From Chara braunii (Eukaryota > Streptophyta > Charophyceae > Charales > Characeae), in assembly GCA_003427395.1 (NCBI GenBank), contig BFEA01000971.1:96912-160911 (forward strand): DNA of 64,000 nt. Direction: 5' to 3'. This document shows positions 56,909 through 62,998 of the stretch, piece by piece. The notes below the pieces were generated by a model that searched no databases, was not told the DNA's origin, and worked only from the letters and a program-made list of their open reading frames with translations. Positions within the stretch are counted from its first letter, which is position 1. Each line of letters begins with the position of its first letter. The position numbers and the translations under genes are program-made.

Positions 56909-59760
56909 TGGTGGGAGAAAGGGGGTTTGCTGCTCAGTTGCTGTTGTTGTTGTCTCTTTCTGTGGCTTGGTGATGCAGGTGCCATCCTGATGATCGCGCG
57001 CACGAAGGAGTGTTGTGTCGGAAACCGTGTGCTCGACTCCGTCCTGCGAGCGAATGCCCTTATCAACACCCGTGTCCTAAGGAGTGTGGGGTTCCTTGTG
57101 GTGGATGCGAGGCACGTGTGCCGGATGTTCAACTACCATGTGGTCACAGCGAGAGCGCTCTGCCCTGCTGGATGACAAAGGACCTCCAATCCATCGTCTG
57201 TCGAGTGCCAATTCCTGCGGTCGAACTGTCGTGCGGGCACCTCAAAAGTGGTCTTCGCTGCTGGCAAGTACGAGATCTCGGAGGAGTGAAGTGCAACGTA
57301 CCCATGGAGGTAACACTTGAATGCGGGCATTCACGACCAAACCTTCCGTGCTGGCAGACGCACGACTTCAAGGGCGTTCCGTGTCATGTGCAAGTGGATG
57401 TAACGCTTCCATGTGGCCACACGATCAAGTCCACTTGCTCGAGAAATAGGCTCATGCGGACGCTGAATGCGACAGATGAGTGTTCTGTGAGTTTGCGCAA
57501 CGTGGTCTTGCCATGCGGGCACGTGGTTGCGGAACTTCCGTGCTCAAAGACGAGGGACCTGAAATACGTCGTTTGTCAAGAGAAGGTTGAAATGGTGATG
57601 CCACACTGTGGTCATTCGAGGGAGGTGATCTGTGGGCAGAAGGAAGATGTTGTGAAGTCCCTGTACGAATGTCAGAGCCCATGCCTAATGCCGCTGGCAT
57701 GTGGGCACCTTTGCAAGTCACTGTGCGGGGAGTGCTTCCGACGAACAATTCCCCCGGGGAAAAGTTTTGAATTGCTTCCAAAAAGAGACGATTCGACGTT
57801 TAATCACGGCCCGTGTAATGGAAGGTGCGAGAACGTACTGGTCTGCGGGCATCGCTGCGGTGGAATCTGCCATGACAAACAGAAGACAAGCTGCAGGTCA
57901 TGCGAGGGTCAGTGCCCCGTTGCATGTACGCATGGACGGTGCTCCCATCCCTGCGCAGAAGTGTGTGTCCCCTGTCTGAGGCCATGCACATGGAGGTGCT
58001 CTCACGACAAGGGAAACTGTCGACTACCATGTAGTGCGCCGTGCGACCGACTCCCATGTGATCTTCGATGCGACCGTGTTCTCAAATGCGGACACCGGTG
58101 CCCATCCTTGTGCGGCGAGCCTTGTCCGCCTGCCAAGTATTGCATCGAATGCCCTGCTGGTAGGAAGACATGGCAGAGCCGAATCGCATTGAGGGAAAGC
58201 AACAGGCGACCTAACGGAAGCAGCAGCTCCAGCTCCCCATCAACAAACGGCGGGATGGAGCCATTCATTGTCCTGCCGTGTGGCCACTGTTTTGAAGTGT
58301 CTGACCTTGACTCTCATCTGGGAATGGATCGGTACTACGAGAAGAGTGAGGGAGCATTGGCGCACGGCGGATGGAGGTGGAAATGCGCAAAGGACTTCCC
58401 AAAGCGGTTTACGAACCCAAAGCTGTGTCCGGAATGCCAGTGTCTAATCACAGGGGTCAATCGGTATGGACGCCTGATAAAGCGAGCGATGCTGGACTGG
58501 AACGAGATGAAGTTTGTGGTGGCCACTCATCGGAAGGTGAGAGAAATGAGGCTGAGTGTAAGCAGCCTGAGGGAGACGATCGCAAGGCGCATACTGACCG
58601 GAGAGGAGCCTGATGAGTATCGCATTCCTGGAAGAGGGCAGATTGGCGATAGGGAAACGTCCAGGGGCATGGTGCGAATGATCACGGAGTGGGTTCTCAC
58701 CCTTATGGAGAGGTCTAATGTGGTGATCCAGGACTGCTATCGATCTCCCTCTGTCTGCCTGTTTGCCGCTGCAGCCAGAGCGTCCAAAGCCAAAGGGACA
58801 TGCGTTTTGAAGGACCACCTTGCACTGATGGCAGAGCAGATTGATGTTCCAGCTCCGCACATTGGGCTGGACGTTTATTTGCTAATATTTCGCGGAAATG
58901 CGTTGACAGTCGCGATGCACACGATGCATTGTCTGCTCTGGGAGGCTGCAACCAAGTCCGTGAACAGCTGCGAACCGCACATTAAAAGCGCCTTGGGTGA
59001 CAGATGGGATAGCTATGCGAAGAAGAAGGCGAGGCGGCAAGAATCGTCAGCTGCTTGGAATGCCAGAGAGTGGGCTGGAAAAGCGGCTCGGCATTTTACG
59101 GAGGCATTCAACATGTATGGGGTTGCTCGTACACGAGCTGAGGAAAGCAGTTGCTGGGAAGCCTACAGAGAGGCTCAGTTATCGGCTGCTCGTCTGTTAA
59201 TCGCTTGTGCCGGAGGGTCGCTGGCGGAGGCATTAGCTGCGGACCTTCTTCATTTCTGCGATTCCGTGTTGCAGCGAGCCCATGGAGATGGTGGAGGCAA
59301 GGCAGGCCACCATGCAAGCGCGAAAAGGTTTACGTCGTTCATACGGATCAACAAACGCCAGGATGGTTTGCTGGACGATGCGGTGCGGATGTGTCGATCG
59401 ATAATAAACGGTAATCCTTCCGCCAGCATGCATCACGTTGAGACTGCCGAGTCGCTGCTCCAGATGGTGGAATTTGTAAGGGGGCGCATGAGATGTTTCC
59501 GGGACAACGAGGACGGTGAATTGCGAAGTCATGCGAAGGACGTCCTCGAGATGCTGGGTGAGTTGTTCGATGTTGAGATTGGAACCAAGGAGTCCGAGTC
59601 CGTGGAGGGACTGGGATTTGTAGGGAAAACAAGTAGATACGGAGTAGGAAAGAGATACTACGACAAGTGGTGGCGACGATGCAGGAGTGGGCATGTGGTG
59701 ATTTCAGAAGGAAACAGCACTATGGATGGTCCTCAGTGTATCGAGTGTCGGTCTTTGTGA
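25446..59760 (+). CDS. ZNFX1: ZNFX1-like SF1 helicase with NF-X1 zinc fingers (7 exons)
   Basis: Seven GT-AG exons join in phase to about 3,143 codons, counting from ATG 25495; ATG 25446 may be the true start. In order: glycine/RG-rich N-terminus (about 41-112), a helical N-terminal region, and the family segment '[11 protein letters not shown]...[13 protein letters not shown]' (about 673-720). The SF1/UPF1-like helicase core has Walker A GPPGTGKT (1224-1231), [12 protein letters not shown] (about 1266), EEAAE motif II (1846-1850), GDHLQLRP (1871-1878), QRRMRP (1917-1922), NFQGEE (2094-2099) and [13 protein letters not shown] (about 2128). About ten NF-X1 CGH-type fingers follow (about 2210-2611), then a C-terminal C-x3-H/C-x2-C finger (3118-3140). 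In animals ZNFX1 binds RNA in antiviral sensing and small-RNA inheritance; a role here is not known. It is longer than animal ZNFX1 because of low-complexity insertions. Confidence 0.9.
25558..25611. repeat. 54-nt poly(G) tract inside exon 1
   Basis: Fifty-four consecutive Gs encode poly-glycine in every frame, so the coding frame passes whatever the length, but the upstream start codon depends on it. Homopolymer length of this size is unreliable in sequencing and may vary between individuals. Confidence 0.98.
29249..30193. other. assembly gap (945 N) in intron 1, followed by 31-nt poly(C)
   Basis: The unknown sequence begins within a T-run and ends at a pure C-run (30194-30224). The gap lies wholly inside intron 1 of the ZNFX1-like gene, so no coding sequence is necessarily missing. 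Any long ORF drawn through the Ns is an artefact. Confidence 0.99.
30292..30390. mobile_element. palindromic MITE, family M1
   Basis: The left end 'ccgtcgtccctcgaacataa' and right end 'ttgtgttcgggggaggacgg' are inverted repeats about 30 bp long around a short centre. Copies occur at 36910, 37063, 37193 and 54191. No coding capacity. Confidence 0.7.
30395..30960. repeat. imperfect tandem repeat with 'gaatctggacgtgt' units
   Basis: The phrase 'tgaatctggacgtgtatgt' and its neighbours 'aggtgcagag.gccggg' and 'gcaaagaggattggattgaa' recur four times at about 30510, 30675, 30712 and 30850 with variable spacing. The last unit is followed by a reverse-complement fragment near 30900-30940. A related unit lies at 24020. 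Intronic. Confidence 0.6.
31315..31453. mobile_element. palindromic MITE, M1-related
   Basis: 'ctaccgtcgtcctccgaata' plus 'gaacgtacgg' on the left and 'ccgtaccttctattcggggg' plus 'aagacga' on the right form long inverted repeats. The whole element is the approximate reverse complement of 36289-36404. Confidence 0.7.
31510..32960. repeat. interspersed repeat with internal minisatellite
   Basis: The left segment (about 31528-31620) contains 'ctgtgacaaactgtttcgtc'. The middle holds about five imperfect units of 'catcc.ggttggttttgtcc' and 'gggcggtgcttgcatgtggg' (about 31945, 32035, 32360, 32445, 32585). The right part (32740-32960) includes 'caacctacatccacgtgggc'. A shorter relative occupies 37990-38437 plus 39519-39640, split by a hAT insertion. 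The left segment appears inverted at 39535-39625. No recognisable coding content. Confidence 0.6.
32995..33300. repeat. two tandem units of about 155 bp
   Basis: 'tttgggatagaacggacgga' at about 33001 and 'tttgggatagatcggacgga' at about 33156 begin two related units, each continuing with 'gtgcattggg' and a purine-rich A/G stretch. Intronic and non-coding. Confidence 0.6.
33545..34093. repeat. three-unit tandem array just upstream of the micro-exon
   Basis: Three units end in 'gaacctgcag', 'gaacctgtag' and 'gaacctgcgg' at about 33732, 33901 and 34093. Each carries an 'aaataagca'-rich stretch and 'cg.ggaaaagttttgtgt'. Unit length is about 170-190 bp. The array ends some 310 bp before exon 2. 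Confidence 0.6.
34402..34421 (+). CDS. ZNFX1: ZNFX1-like exon 2: 20-nt micro-exon coding Walker A
   Basis: Acceptor 'ctgcag' and donor 'gtaacg' flank exactly 20 nt. With the last G of exon 1 they encode G-P-P-G-T-G-K, and the Thr that completes GPPGTGKT is the first codon of exon 3. The phase is consistent on both sides (1 in, 0 out). Without this exon the helicase would lose its nucleotide-binding loop, and skipping 20 nt would shift the frame. Confidence 0.88.
34600..35105 (-). repeat. full-length tRNA-derived SINE
   Basis: On the minus strand the head (35099-35028) is a tRNA-like sequence with an A box 'tagctcaattgg' (35091-35080) and a B box 'ggttcaaaccc' (35045-35035) between matching 'gcggcc/ggccgc' arms. 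Then follow the body ('ccaaccaacggagacactc'), a G-rich stretch, the palindrome 'ggggccccgcctgtggggcc', and a tail with repeated 'gaggtaacct'. The module order is the same as in the copy at 14960-15640. It lies in intron 2. Confidence 0.78.
35106..35894. other. intron 2 sequence, nothing recognised
   Basis: A T-run at about 35112-35131 and AT-rich unique sequence with no gene or repeat that I recognise. Confidence 0.5.
35896..36029. mobile_element. palindromic MITE, family M2
   Basis: The left 'agggcatcgccacaccactc' and the right 'gagtggtgtggcgaggccct' are inverted repeats of roughly 30 bp, extended by 'tcgaaatgtg/cacatttcga'. The core 'cgctagaacatggccagatg' relates to the other M2 members. 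Intronic. Confidence 0.8.
36289..36404. mobile_element. palindromic MITE, M1-related
   Basis: 'taccgtcgtcacccgaatag' and 'attctgttcgggtgaagatg' plus 'gta' are inverted ends, with 'cgc' directly flanking both. It is the approximate reverse complement of the 31315-31453 element, including the internal 'gactgaaag' segment. Confidence 0.7.
36430..36735. mobile_element. M2 MITE (36607-36729) and half-copy (36430-36507)
   Basis: The complete copy runs from 'gggcctcactccactactca' to 'gtcagtagtggatcgagggc' with inverted ends and the core 'gaatcttcccctagaacatg'. The half-copy upstream keeps the same core and right end ('gtcagtagtgaagcgaggc'). They are separated by a 33-nt-class T-run. Confidence 0.65.
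36910..37308. mobile_element. array of three palindromic M1 MITEs
   Basis: Three palindromes lie almost end to end: 36910-37034, 37063-37169 and 37193-37308. Each has ends of the type 'cccgaacacaacgcaccctca' (core 'cgaacacaa.gcaccc') and a central 'gaccgtatcgggc.ggaaa'. The first has an internal 33-bp direct duplication ('gatggattgtgttcatgcat' repeated). All are in intron 2. Confidence 0.7.
38438..39518 (+). mobile_element. non-autonomous hAT-like element with 8-bp TSD
   Basis: The element begins 'cagggttgcc' and ends 'ggcaaccctg', a perfect 10-bp terminal inverted repeat of hAT style. It is flanked by perfect 8-bp direct repeats 'cttgtgac' (38430-38437 and 39519-39526), the hallmark target duplication of hAT transposition. 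Subterminal regions at both ends are dense in 'gttcggg/cccgaac' motifs, typical of transposase-binding repeats. There is no transposase ORF. A related empty site occurs at 32933-32940. It sits in intron 2 and shares sequence with the element at 61927-62675. Confidence 0.92.
39682..41384 (+). CDS. ZNFX1: ZNFX1-like exon 3
   Basis: Acceptor 'ttttgtgcag' precedes 'acctacataggaacgaag' (T-Y-I-G-T-K), completing Walker A. Helicase motif Ia '[12 protein letters not shown]' follows at about 39787. The exon continues with '[15 protein letters not shown]' and family-typical '[20 protein letters not shown]' near its end. Between them lies a low-complexity insertion of roughly 370 codons (about 40200-41260) rich in Ser, Ala, Glu and Pro. 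The donor 'cagg|gtatgt' leaves phase 2, which exon 4 matches. Confidence 0.88.
41567..41645 (+). ncRNA. U6 snRNA-derived sequence (pseudogene)
   Basis: 'gtcctttgggacatccg', 'aattggaatgatacagagaa', 'gattagcatggcccctacgc' reproduce the U6 5' stem-loop, the ACAGAGA box and the conserved core. A few extra bases ('agaa') interrupt the region after ACAGAGA, and the 3' third is lost ('gatgacagacttgc'). It lies about 180 bp after exon 3 and 28 bp before the N gap. Confidence 0.85.
41673..42008. other. assembly gap (336 N) in intron 3
   Basis: Unspecified bases inside intron 3. Exons 3 and 4 already join in phase, so a missing exon here is possible but not required. Confidence 0.99.
42009..42915. other. 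intron 3, duplicated unique-looking segment
   Basis: 'ctgagctgcaaaagacgctc'-type and 'tgaactgcaaagatgctcaa' segments (about 42390 and 42540) with 'gctacagacaatgcac.gg' repeats show a roughly 150-bp imperfect duplication. No gene recognised. Confidence 0.45.
42925..43170. repeat. (CAAT)n-type minisatellite, left part
   Basis: A higher-order array of 'aatcaatcaaccaatcaatc' and 'aacaacc' units. The same array resumes at 44671-44800, so the intervening 1.5 kb is an insertion. Confidence 0.9.
43171..44670 (+). mobile_element. solo LTR, or LTR retroelement collapsed by the assembly
   Basis: The insertion starts 'tgtaatggcc' and ends 'ggccaggatcgtaaca', giving TG...CA ends, and is flanked by 'aatc' on both sides within the same CAAT array. 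The first 94 bp are repeated immediately after a single N at 43265. That pattern is what an assembler would leave if it jumped from the start of a 5' LTR to a complete 3' LTR. Length without the repeated piece is about 1.4 kb. No gag or pol coding is present. Further single Ns lie at 44264 and 44570. Confidence 0.65.
44671..44880. repeat. (CAAT)n/(GAAT)n minisatellite, right part
   Basis: It continues the array interrupted at 43170, then grades into 'gaatgaatgaat' units to about 44876. Confidence 0.9.
44881..47560. other. intron 3, no recognisable gene; one 150-bp tandem duplication
   Basis: Two related units, about 45415-45565 and 45568-45702, share 'cttgcacgtgacatattcct' (second copy 'ctgcacgtgacatattctt') and 'gcatggccgagatgc'. 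Elsewhere I see an (AAT/ATT)n run near 46905-46925 and a (AAAT)n run near 47250-47270. No coding or RNA gene is recognised. Confidence 0.5.
47561..50115. repeat. degenerate telomere-motif tract that switches strand
   Basis: From about 47561 to 49760 variants of 'ccctaaa' recur every few tens of bases ('aaaccctaaaccctaaaccc' at 48131-48150 is nearly perfect). From about 49790 to 50110 the same motif appears as 'tttaggg' variants. CCCTAAA/TTTAGGG is the plant-type telomere repeat. The tract lies in intron 3, so it is interstitial. A T-run of about 58 nt at 47698-47756 interrupts it. Confidence 0.7.
50540..50757 (+). CDS. ZNFX1: ZNFX1-like exon 4 (helicase motif II)
   Basis: Acceptor 'gtggatgcag' gives one base that completes the split Gly codon of exon 3. 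The exon encodes '[20 protein letters not shown]', then '[18 protein letters not shown]' and 'TQHLVLIG'. EEAAE replaces the DEAA of UPF1-type helicases, as is usual for ZNFX1 proteins. The donor 'cg|gtaagg' leaves phase 1, matched by exon 5. Confidence 0.9.
50758..52185. other. intron 4
   Basis: No gene. It includes two short related segments at about 50930-51070 ('actgacacttcac.ggatgta') and three 'cccctggagtccaattccg' repeats near 51230-51300. There is also a pair of inverted 'ggtagtggtggttca/aaccaccactacctttc' arms (about 51674-51694 and 51845-51860) and an A-run of about 40 nt at 51861-51900. Confidence 0.6.
52186..52855 (+). CDS. ZNFX1: ZNFX1-like exon 5 (motifs III-IV)
   Basis: 'ctacacag|gggaccac' gives G-D-H-L-Q-L-R-P, the motif III signature. 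'[10 protein letters not shown]', '[20 protein letters not shown]' and '[17 protein letters not shown]' follow in the order of SF1 UPF1-like helicases. An acidic linker precedes the end 'VRLATVD'. The donor 'gacaa|gtaag' leaves phase 2; exon 6 supplies the T of Asn. Confidence 0.92.
52868..53640. repeat. tandem repeat array in intron 5
   Basis: At least seven imperfect units contain 'cggtgcagactctatttgtc' (or close), 'tgtctgttgataatgacta', 'taatgggctatatcctcaca' and 'caggcttttcattg'. Two consecutive 40-bp units near 53319-53400 are identical, so part of the array expanded recently. Confidence 0.8.
54191..54295. mobile_element. palindromic MITE, family M1
   Basis: 'gctactgtcttctcccgaac' and 'gttgcattctggggaagatg' plus 'gtag' are inverted ends. 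The centre resembles the 37193-37308 element ('ctggaaagatggcttttgta'). Intron 5. Confidence 0.55.
55307..55675 (+). CDS. ZNFX1: ZNFX1-like exon 6 (motifs V-VI and first zinc finger)
   Basis: Acceptor 'ttggtgcag' completes [14 protein letters not shown], helicase motif V. Then come '[20 protein letters not shown]' and 'YILGN', motif VI. The exon ends with '[18 protein letters not shown]', the start of the NF-X1 fingers. The donor 'gag|gtgag' leaves phase 2 and splits an Arg codon that exon 7 completes. Confidence 0.93.
55676..56435. other. intron 6, first part, with M2-like fragments
   Basis: Two related fragments at about 55735-55815 and 55870-55960 share 'cgccattcgcttaatgtcaa' (second copy 'cgccactcacgaaatgaaaa') and 'gaatgcatcttgc.a.g.tctgctgcaag' (split). 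They resemble M2 MITE pieces. No gene recognised. Confidence 0.45.
56436..56546 (+). ncRNA. U6 snRNA-derived sequence with T-run terminator
   Basis: 'aaacatccgcaagattggag', 'gatgcaaagaagatt', 'aagcatggcccctgtgcgat', 'gacgacacgcataaatggaa' and a T8 run (56539-56546) cover nearly the whole U6 length. The ACAGAGA box is changed to 'gcaaagaag' and a few bases are inserted before 'agcatgg', so function is unlikely. The retained pol III-type terminator is notable. It sits in intron 6, sense to the host gene. Confidence 0.85.
56979..59760 (+). CDS. ZNFX1: ZNFX1-like exon 7 (NF-X1 fingers, C-terminal region, stop)
   Basis: Acceptor 'ggtgatgcag' opens a 927-codon terminal exon ending TGA 59758-59760. 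About ten NF-X1-type finger units with CGH cores follow ('[13 protein letters not shown]', '[13 protein letters not shown]', '[13 protein letters not shown]', '[14 protein letters not shown]', '[11 protein letters not shown]', '[15 protein letters not shown]'). Then comes '[18 protein letters not shown]' and '[20 protein letters not shown]', the conserved ZNFX1 post-finger region, and a helical C-terminal domain. The end 'CRSGH...CIEC' keeps C-x3-H and C-x2-C (59680-59748), like the RZ-type finger of ZNFX1 and RNF213. Confidence 0.95.
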
Positions 59761-59836
59761 CCAATCACAAATCCGCAAGAGGGAGGTTATATTTGCCTGC
59801 AGCTGCACATAGCGTGCAGGAGAGCGGCATTCATAA

Positions 59837-59884
59837 GAAAAGAAGACCGAATGCCAATAAGAAAAGAAGACCGAATGCCAATAA
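59837..59884. repeat. 24-bp direct duplication in the 3' UTR
   Basis: Two identical 24-bp units starting 'gaaaagaagaccgaatgcca' lie back to back about 77 nt after the stop codon. The second unit runs into the first AATAAA. Confidence 0.9.
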
Positions 59885-59922
59885 ATCGAACCTTGTACAT
59901 CAATGTCAATTTGTCAAATAAA
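59880..59922 (+). terminator. two candidate polyadenylation signals
   Basis: AATAAA occurs at 59880-59885 and at 59917-59922, about 120 and 160 nt after the ZNFX1-like stop codon. Either would give a short 3' UTR. Inferred from motif and position only. Confidence 0.5.
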
Positions 59923-60139
59923 CTGGGCCGTGGATGTACAAACCACCGCACGCTTCTGACACCATGCATCAAAATTGTTTTATACCCTTCTTCACAAGTA
60001 GTCAAGTAGCACCATTGCTTTCCCTTTCTCACAACTTTTGAAGAGTGTGATGTGGTGGTGTCCAAACTGCCACGCCAATCTGAGAACCACGTCAATTGTT
60101 GTTATCCTATCTCACAAGCAGTTAAGAAGCAACTTTTTG

Positions 60140-60570
60140 CCTTTCCTTCTCCTCCTCCTCCTCCTCCTCCCTCTCTCTTCTTCCTTTGTCTCCTTCCTGT
60201 CTTCGTCCTCTTCTTGTCTTCATCCTCTCCCTCTCTCTTTTTCTTCCTCTTCTTCTTGCTCCTCTTCATTTTTCTTTTGCTGTCAGTCGTCACCTCCTCG
60301 CTGTTCTTCTTCCTCCTCTCCCTCTTCCTCTTTGTCTTCTTTCTCTTCTTCCTCTTCCTCTTCCTCTTCCTCTTCCTCTTCCTCTTCCTCTTCCTGTTGC
60401 TCTGCCTTGGCTGCTGCTGGTCCTTAACCCCTTCCTCTGCTTTCTCTTTCTCTGCTGCTGTTAATCCTCCTCGTCGTCCTTCCTCTTCTCCCGCTTTTGA
60501 GAACTCGCACTCGTTGCTTCGCTCCTCCTCTCCCTCTCCTCACCTTCTTCCTCGTCGTCCTCGTTGCTTG
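60140..60570. repeat. CT-rich low-complexity tract
   Basis: Dense 'cctcttcctcttcct' repeats produce long Ser/Leu-rich spurious ORFs in all plus frames. The following 60571-61300 holds nothing recognisable. Confidence 0.85.
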
Positions 60571-61305
60571 TGCGTCTTCCCCAAGGACACAATTAGTGGT
60601 TTTAGTGATATGCAGGTCCCGATTCCTTCTTGTTGAAAGGATCGCTCAATGCTTCGATGGAAGTATTACCAGTGGTTGTTATCCTGCTCTGGTCTGTTGA
60701 AGTCTGGTTCTGTTTGGAGCTATTAAGAACCAGCGGAAGTACTCGCTTGTTTTTCATCTCAAAAACAGGGAATCGGTGGGGCTGCGTTCTTGCACAAATT
60801 TAAAAACAATTCTGTGGGAGTAGAGGTCAGAAAGACTCAGAAATGGAACTTACTTGTATTCAATGTCGTCTTCCTCTCTCTTTGCTTTCAGTGAAGATCT
60901 GCTATCATCCCCTCCCTCCTGTGCCTCTCGAACCTTCCATACAAAAAAGGGTATAGTGCTTATGCCAACGAAGGCTTTGTAAAAATTGAAAACCCTTTTT
61001 ACCCCGTATTCCATCGTTTTCCTATTTGATGTGCTTATGAAAAATAATGAAATCCCTTTTTTTTTTTTTTATAACAAAACAGAGGCTCCATCTATTGGTG
61101 GGGATCGTCACCTTCTGGAAAACGGGTCCATTGTCCCTTGTTTTCAGAATGATTCTGGAATATATAGGAAAGTCTGTGCTTATGAAAATCCCATGGCTCG
61201 CTGTAGCCGAAAACAGATACAACCTGGTTCTTCGCAATATTCTTTCCATTCTGATTGTTCCGTCTGATCAATGAGTTGCTGGAAAGTCGGCCATGCCATT
61301 CTTGA

Positions 61306-61308
61306 ATG

Positions 61309-61384
<76 letters not shown>
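61306..61384. repeat. (CT)n microsatellite
   Basis: About 76 bp of uninterrupted (TC)n. Confidence 0.98.
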
Positions 61385-61387
<3 letters not shown>

Positions 61388-61404
61388 AAGTGGCATGTGT
61401 CAGT

Positions 61405-61527
61405 CCTTCCGCACAGGGACTTGGGCACAATTCTATAGTACTATTTCAGGCACAATTCTATATCACTAGTTCATCCTTACCCATTTTCTCATGGTTCCCA
61501 TGCCTGTCTGTTTTGAGAAAGCAAATT
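61405..61527 (+). repeat. interspersed repeat, copy 1
   Basis: 'cttccgcacagggacttggg' through 'catggttcccatgcctgtct' is similar to 62833-62950 ('cttctgcacagggacttaca' through 'catggttcccatccctgtct'). Unclassified. The GC-rich MITE is inserted at its right end. Confidence 0.55.
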
Positions 61528-61691
61528 TAAACCACCGGTACTTGGGCGACGCCTTAGCATTAACGCTACGCGATTTCCGCGGCCGGCGGGCCGTCGATAA
61601 ATCAAATCGACAGCCCTTCCAGTGGGCTCGCGCGCTGCTTCGAGATTTGGGCGGCCGGCGCGGCGCGCAGTGCCCAAGTACTGGTGGTTTA
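61528..61691. mobile_element. 164-bp GC-rich MITE with 20-bp inverted ends
   Basis: 'taaaccaccggtacttgggc' and 'gcccaagtactggtggttta' are near-perfect terminal inverted repeats (one mismatch). The flanks allow a TTAA or TA target duplication, so piggyBac-like or Tc1/mariner-like origins are both possible. The interior is GC-rich ('ggccggcgggcc') in an AT-rich setting. No coding capacity. Confidence 0.7.
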
Positions 61692-61926
61692 ATTAAGAAA
61701 AAATATATCATACTTTTTGAGCTGGTTGTTATTGAATGCATGTTCCATGAGGTCAGGAAATGTCCTGTTGATCTAGGCTACCAGAGCGGCCCGGGGTCAC
61801 TTGTCTGGCCGGGCCAAAAAAAATAAAAAAAATATTTTTAGATTTTATTTTTTATTTTAAATTGGGTGAAGCATTTCGATGTGACCCTGAGGCAACGATT
61901 GTTCATTATATTTTTGTGCATAACAT

Positions 61927-62675
61927 CAGGGTTGCCAGGCCGAACGTACGGAGGCCCCTAAGCTGACCCCCGAATGTTCGGGCGTTCGTGTCCCCGTACG
62001 GGGCCCGAACTCGAAGGGGTTCGGACCCCGCAAAAAATCTTTTTGGTACCTAAAAATTATTATTTTTTTCTGATTGTTTTTTTGCGAGTTTCTGTTATGT
62101 AAGCTATCTGTCTCTCAATTTTGAAGTCATTCTGTGGAGCCAAACAATAATAAAAAATCGGCAAAGATGGTGGTGTCAAAACTTGCTTTCCCACTTACTA
62201 ACTTGTTTTTTTTCTCTTTTCACTTTTTGTTTTCCCTTTATTTCGGGGCCTGAAAAAAATTATTATTTTTTTAAACTTTATTTGTAGGTTCTCTATTATG
62301 TAAGATACATATGTATAAAATTTCATGGCATTTGACAGAGCCAAAAAAAAATGAAAAATCGCCAAAGATGGCGGTGTCGCCCACGCAATAATTTCATTCT
62401 CGTTTTATTTTTTCTTATTATCATTAATATTATTTATTTTTCGTATTTGATTTTTATTTCAAATTTGGTAAGGAATTTGGATGTACTGTTGAGGCAAATG
62501 TTGTTTAGTTTATTCTTCTGCATGACATTTTTTTTTTCAGAATTTTTGGGAACTTTTTTTTTTTTTTTTTTTTNTTCCGCTTTCGGCCGAACGTCCGAAC
62601 GCGTCGAGAGGGGGTCCCAAACGTTCGGGCGTTCGGGTTCGGGTGTTCGGCCCGTCCCGAATGCCGGCAACCCTG
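61927..62675 (-). mobile_element. non-autonomous hAT-like element with 8-bp TSD, second copy
   Basis: It begins 'cagggttgcc' and ends 'ggcaaccctg' and is flanked by perfect 8-bp repeats 'cataacat' (61919-61926 and 62676-62683). Compared with 38438-39518 it is inverted. 'ccaaagatgg.ggtgtc' and the 'cgttcggg' subterminal clusters are shared, as is the segment 'catttgcctcaacgttacat', here as its reverse complement with changes. It lacks about 330 bp of the other copy's interior and has a single N at 62574 in a T-run. Confidence 0.9.
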
Positions 62676-62906
62676 CATAACATAGTATTGTTTTGGATTT
62701 TTTGGATTTTTTTTTTTTTTTTTTTTTACCTGTGCTGGGACCTTCCTTGGTCCTTGCACGGGCTGGCCACCCGGGACCCGGGCGGCCCAGCTGGTAGCCT
62801 AGCTGTTGATTAGATATTTCTTGGTGCCTTCTGCACAGGGACTTACAGACAGAGCTTTATAGCAATGCGATACCATTCTTATAATTCATATGTACTTTTG
62901 TCATGG

Positions 62907-62998
62907 TTCCCATCCCTGTCTGTGATCACGGCTAAGCAAATCTGATAGATATTTCCCATCCCTGTCTGTGATCACGGCTAAGCAAATCTGATAGATAT
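62907..62998. repeat. 46-bp perfect tandem duplication
   Basis: The unit starting 'ttcccatccctgtctgtgat' occurs at 62907 and 62953 without a visible difference, inside the second copy of the repeat described at 61405. Confidence 0.9.

Noticed and set aside
60038-60700. Serine/leucine-rich plus-strand ORFs up to 194 residues downstream of the gene
   Set aside because: They arise from the CT-rich tract, appear in all three frames and show no conserved motif.
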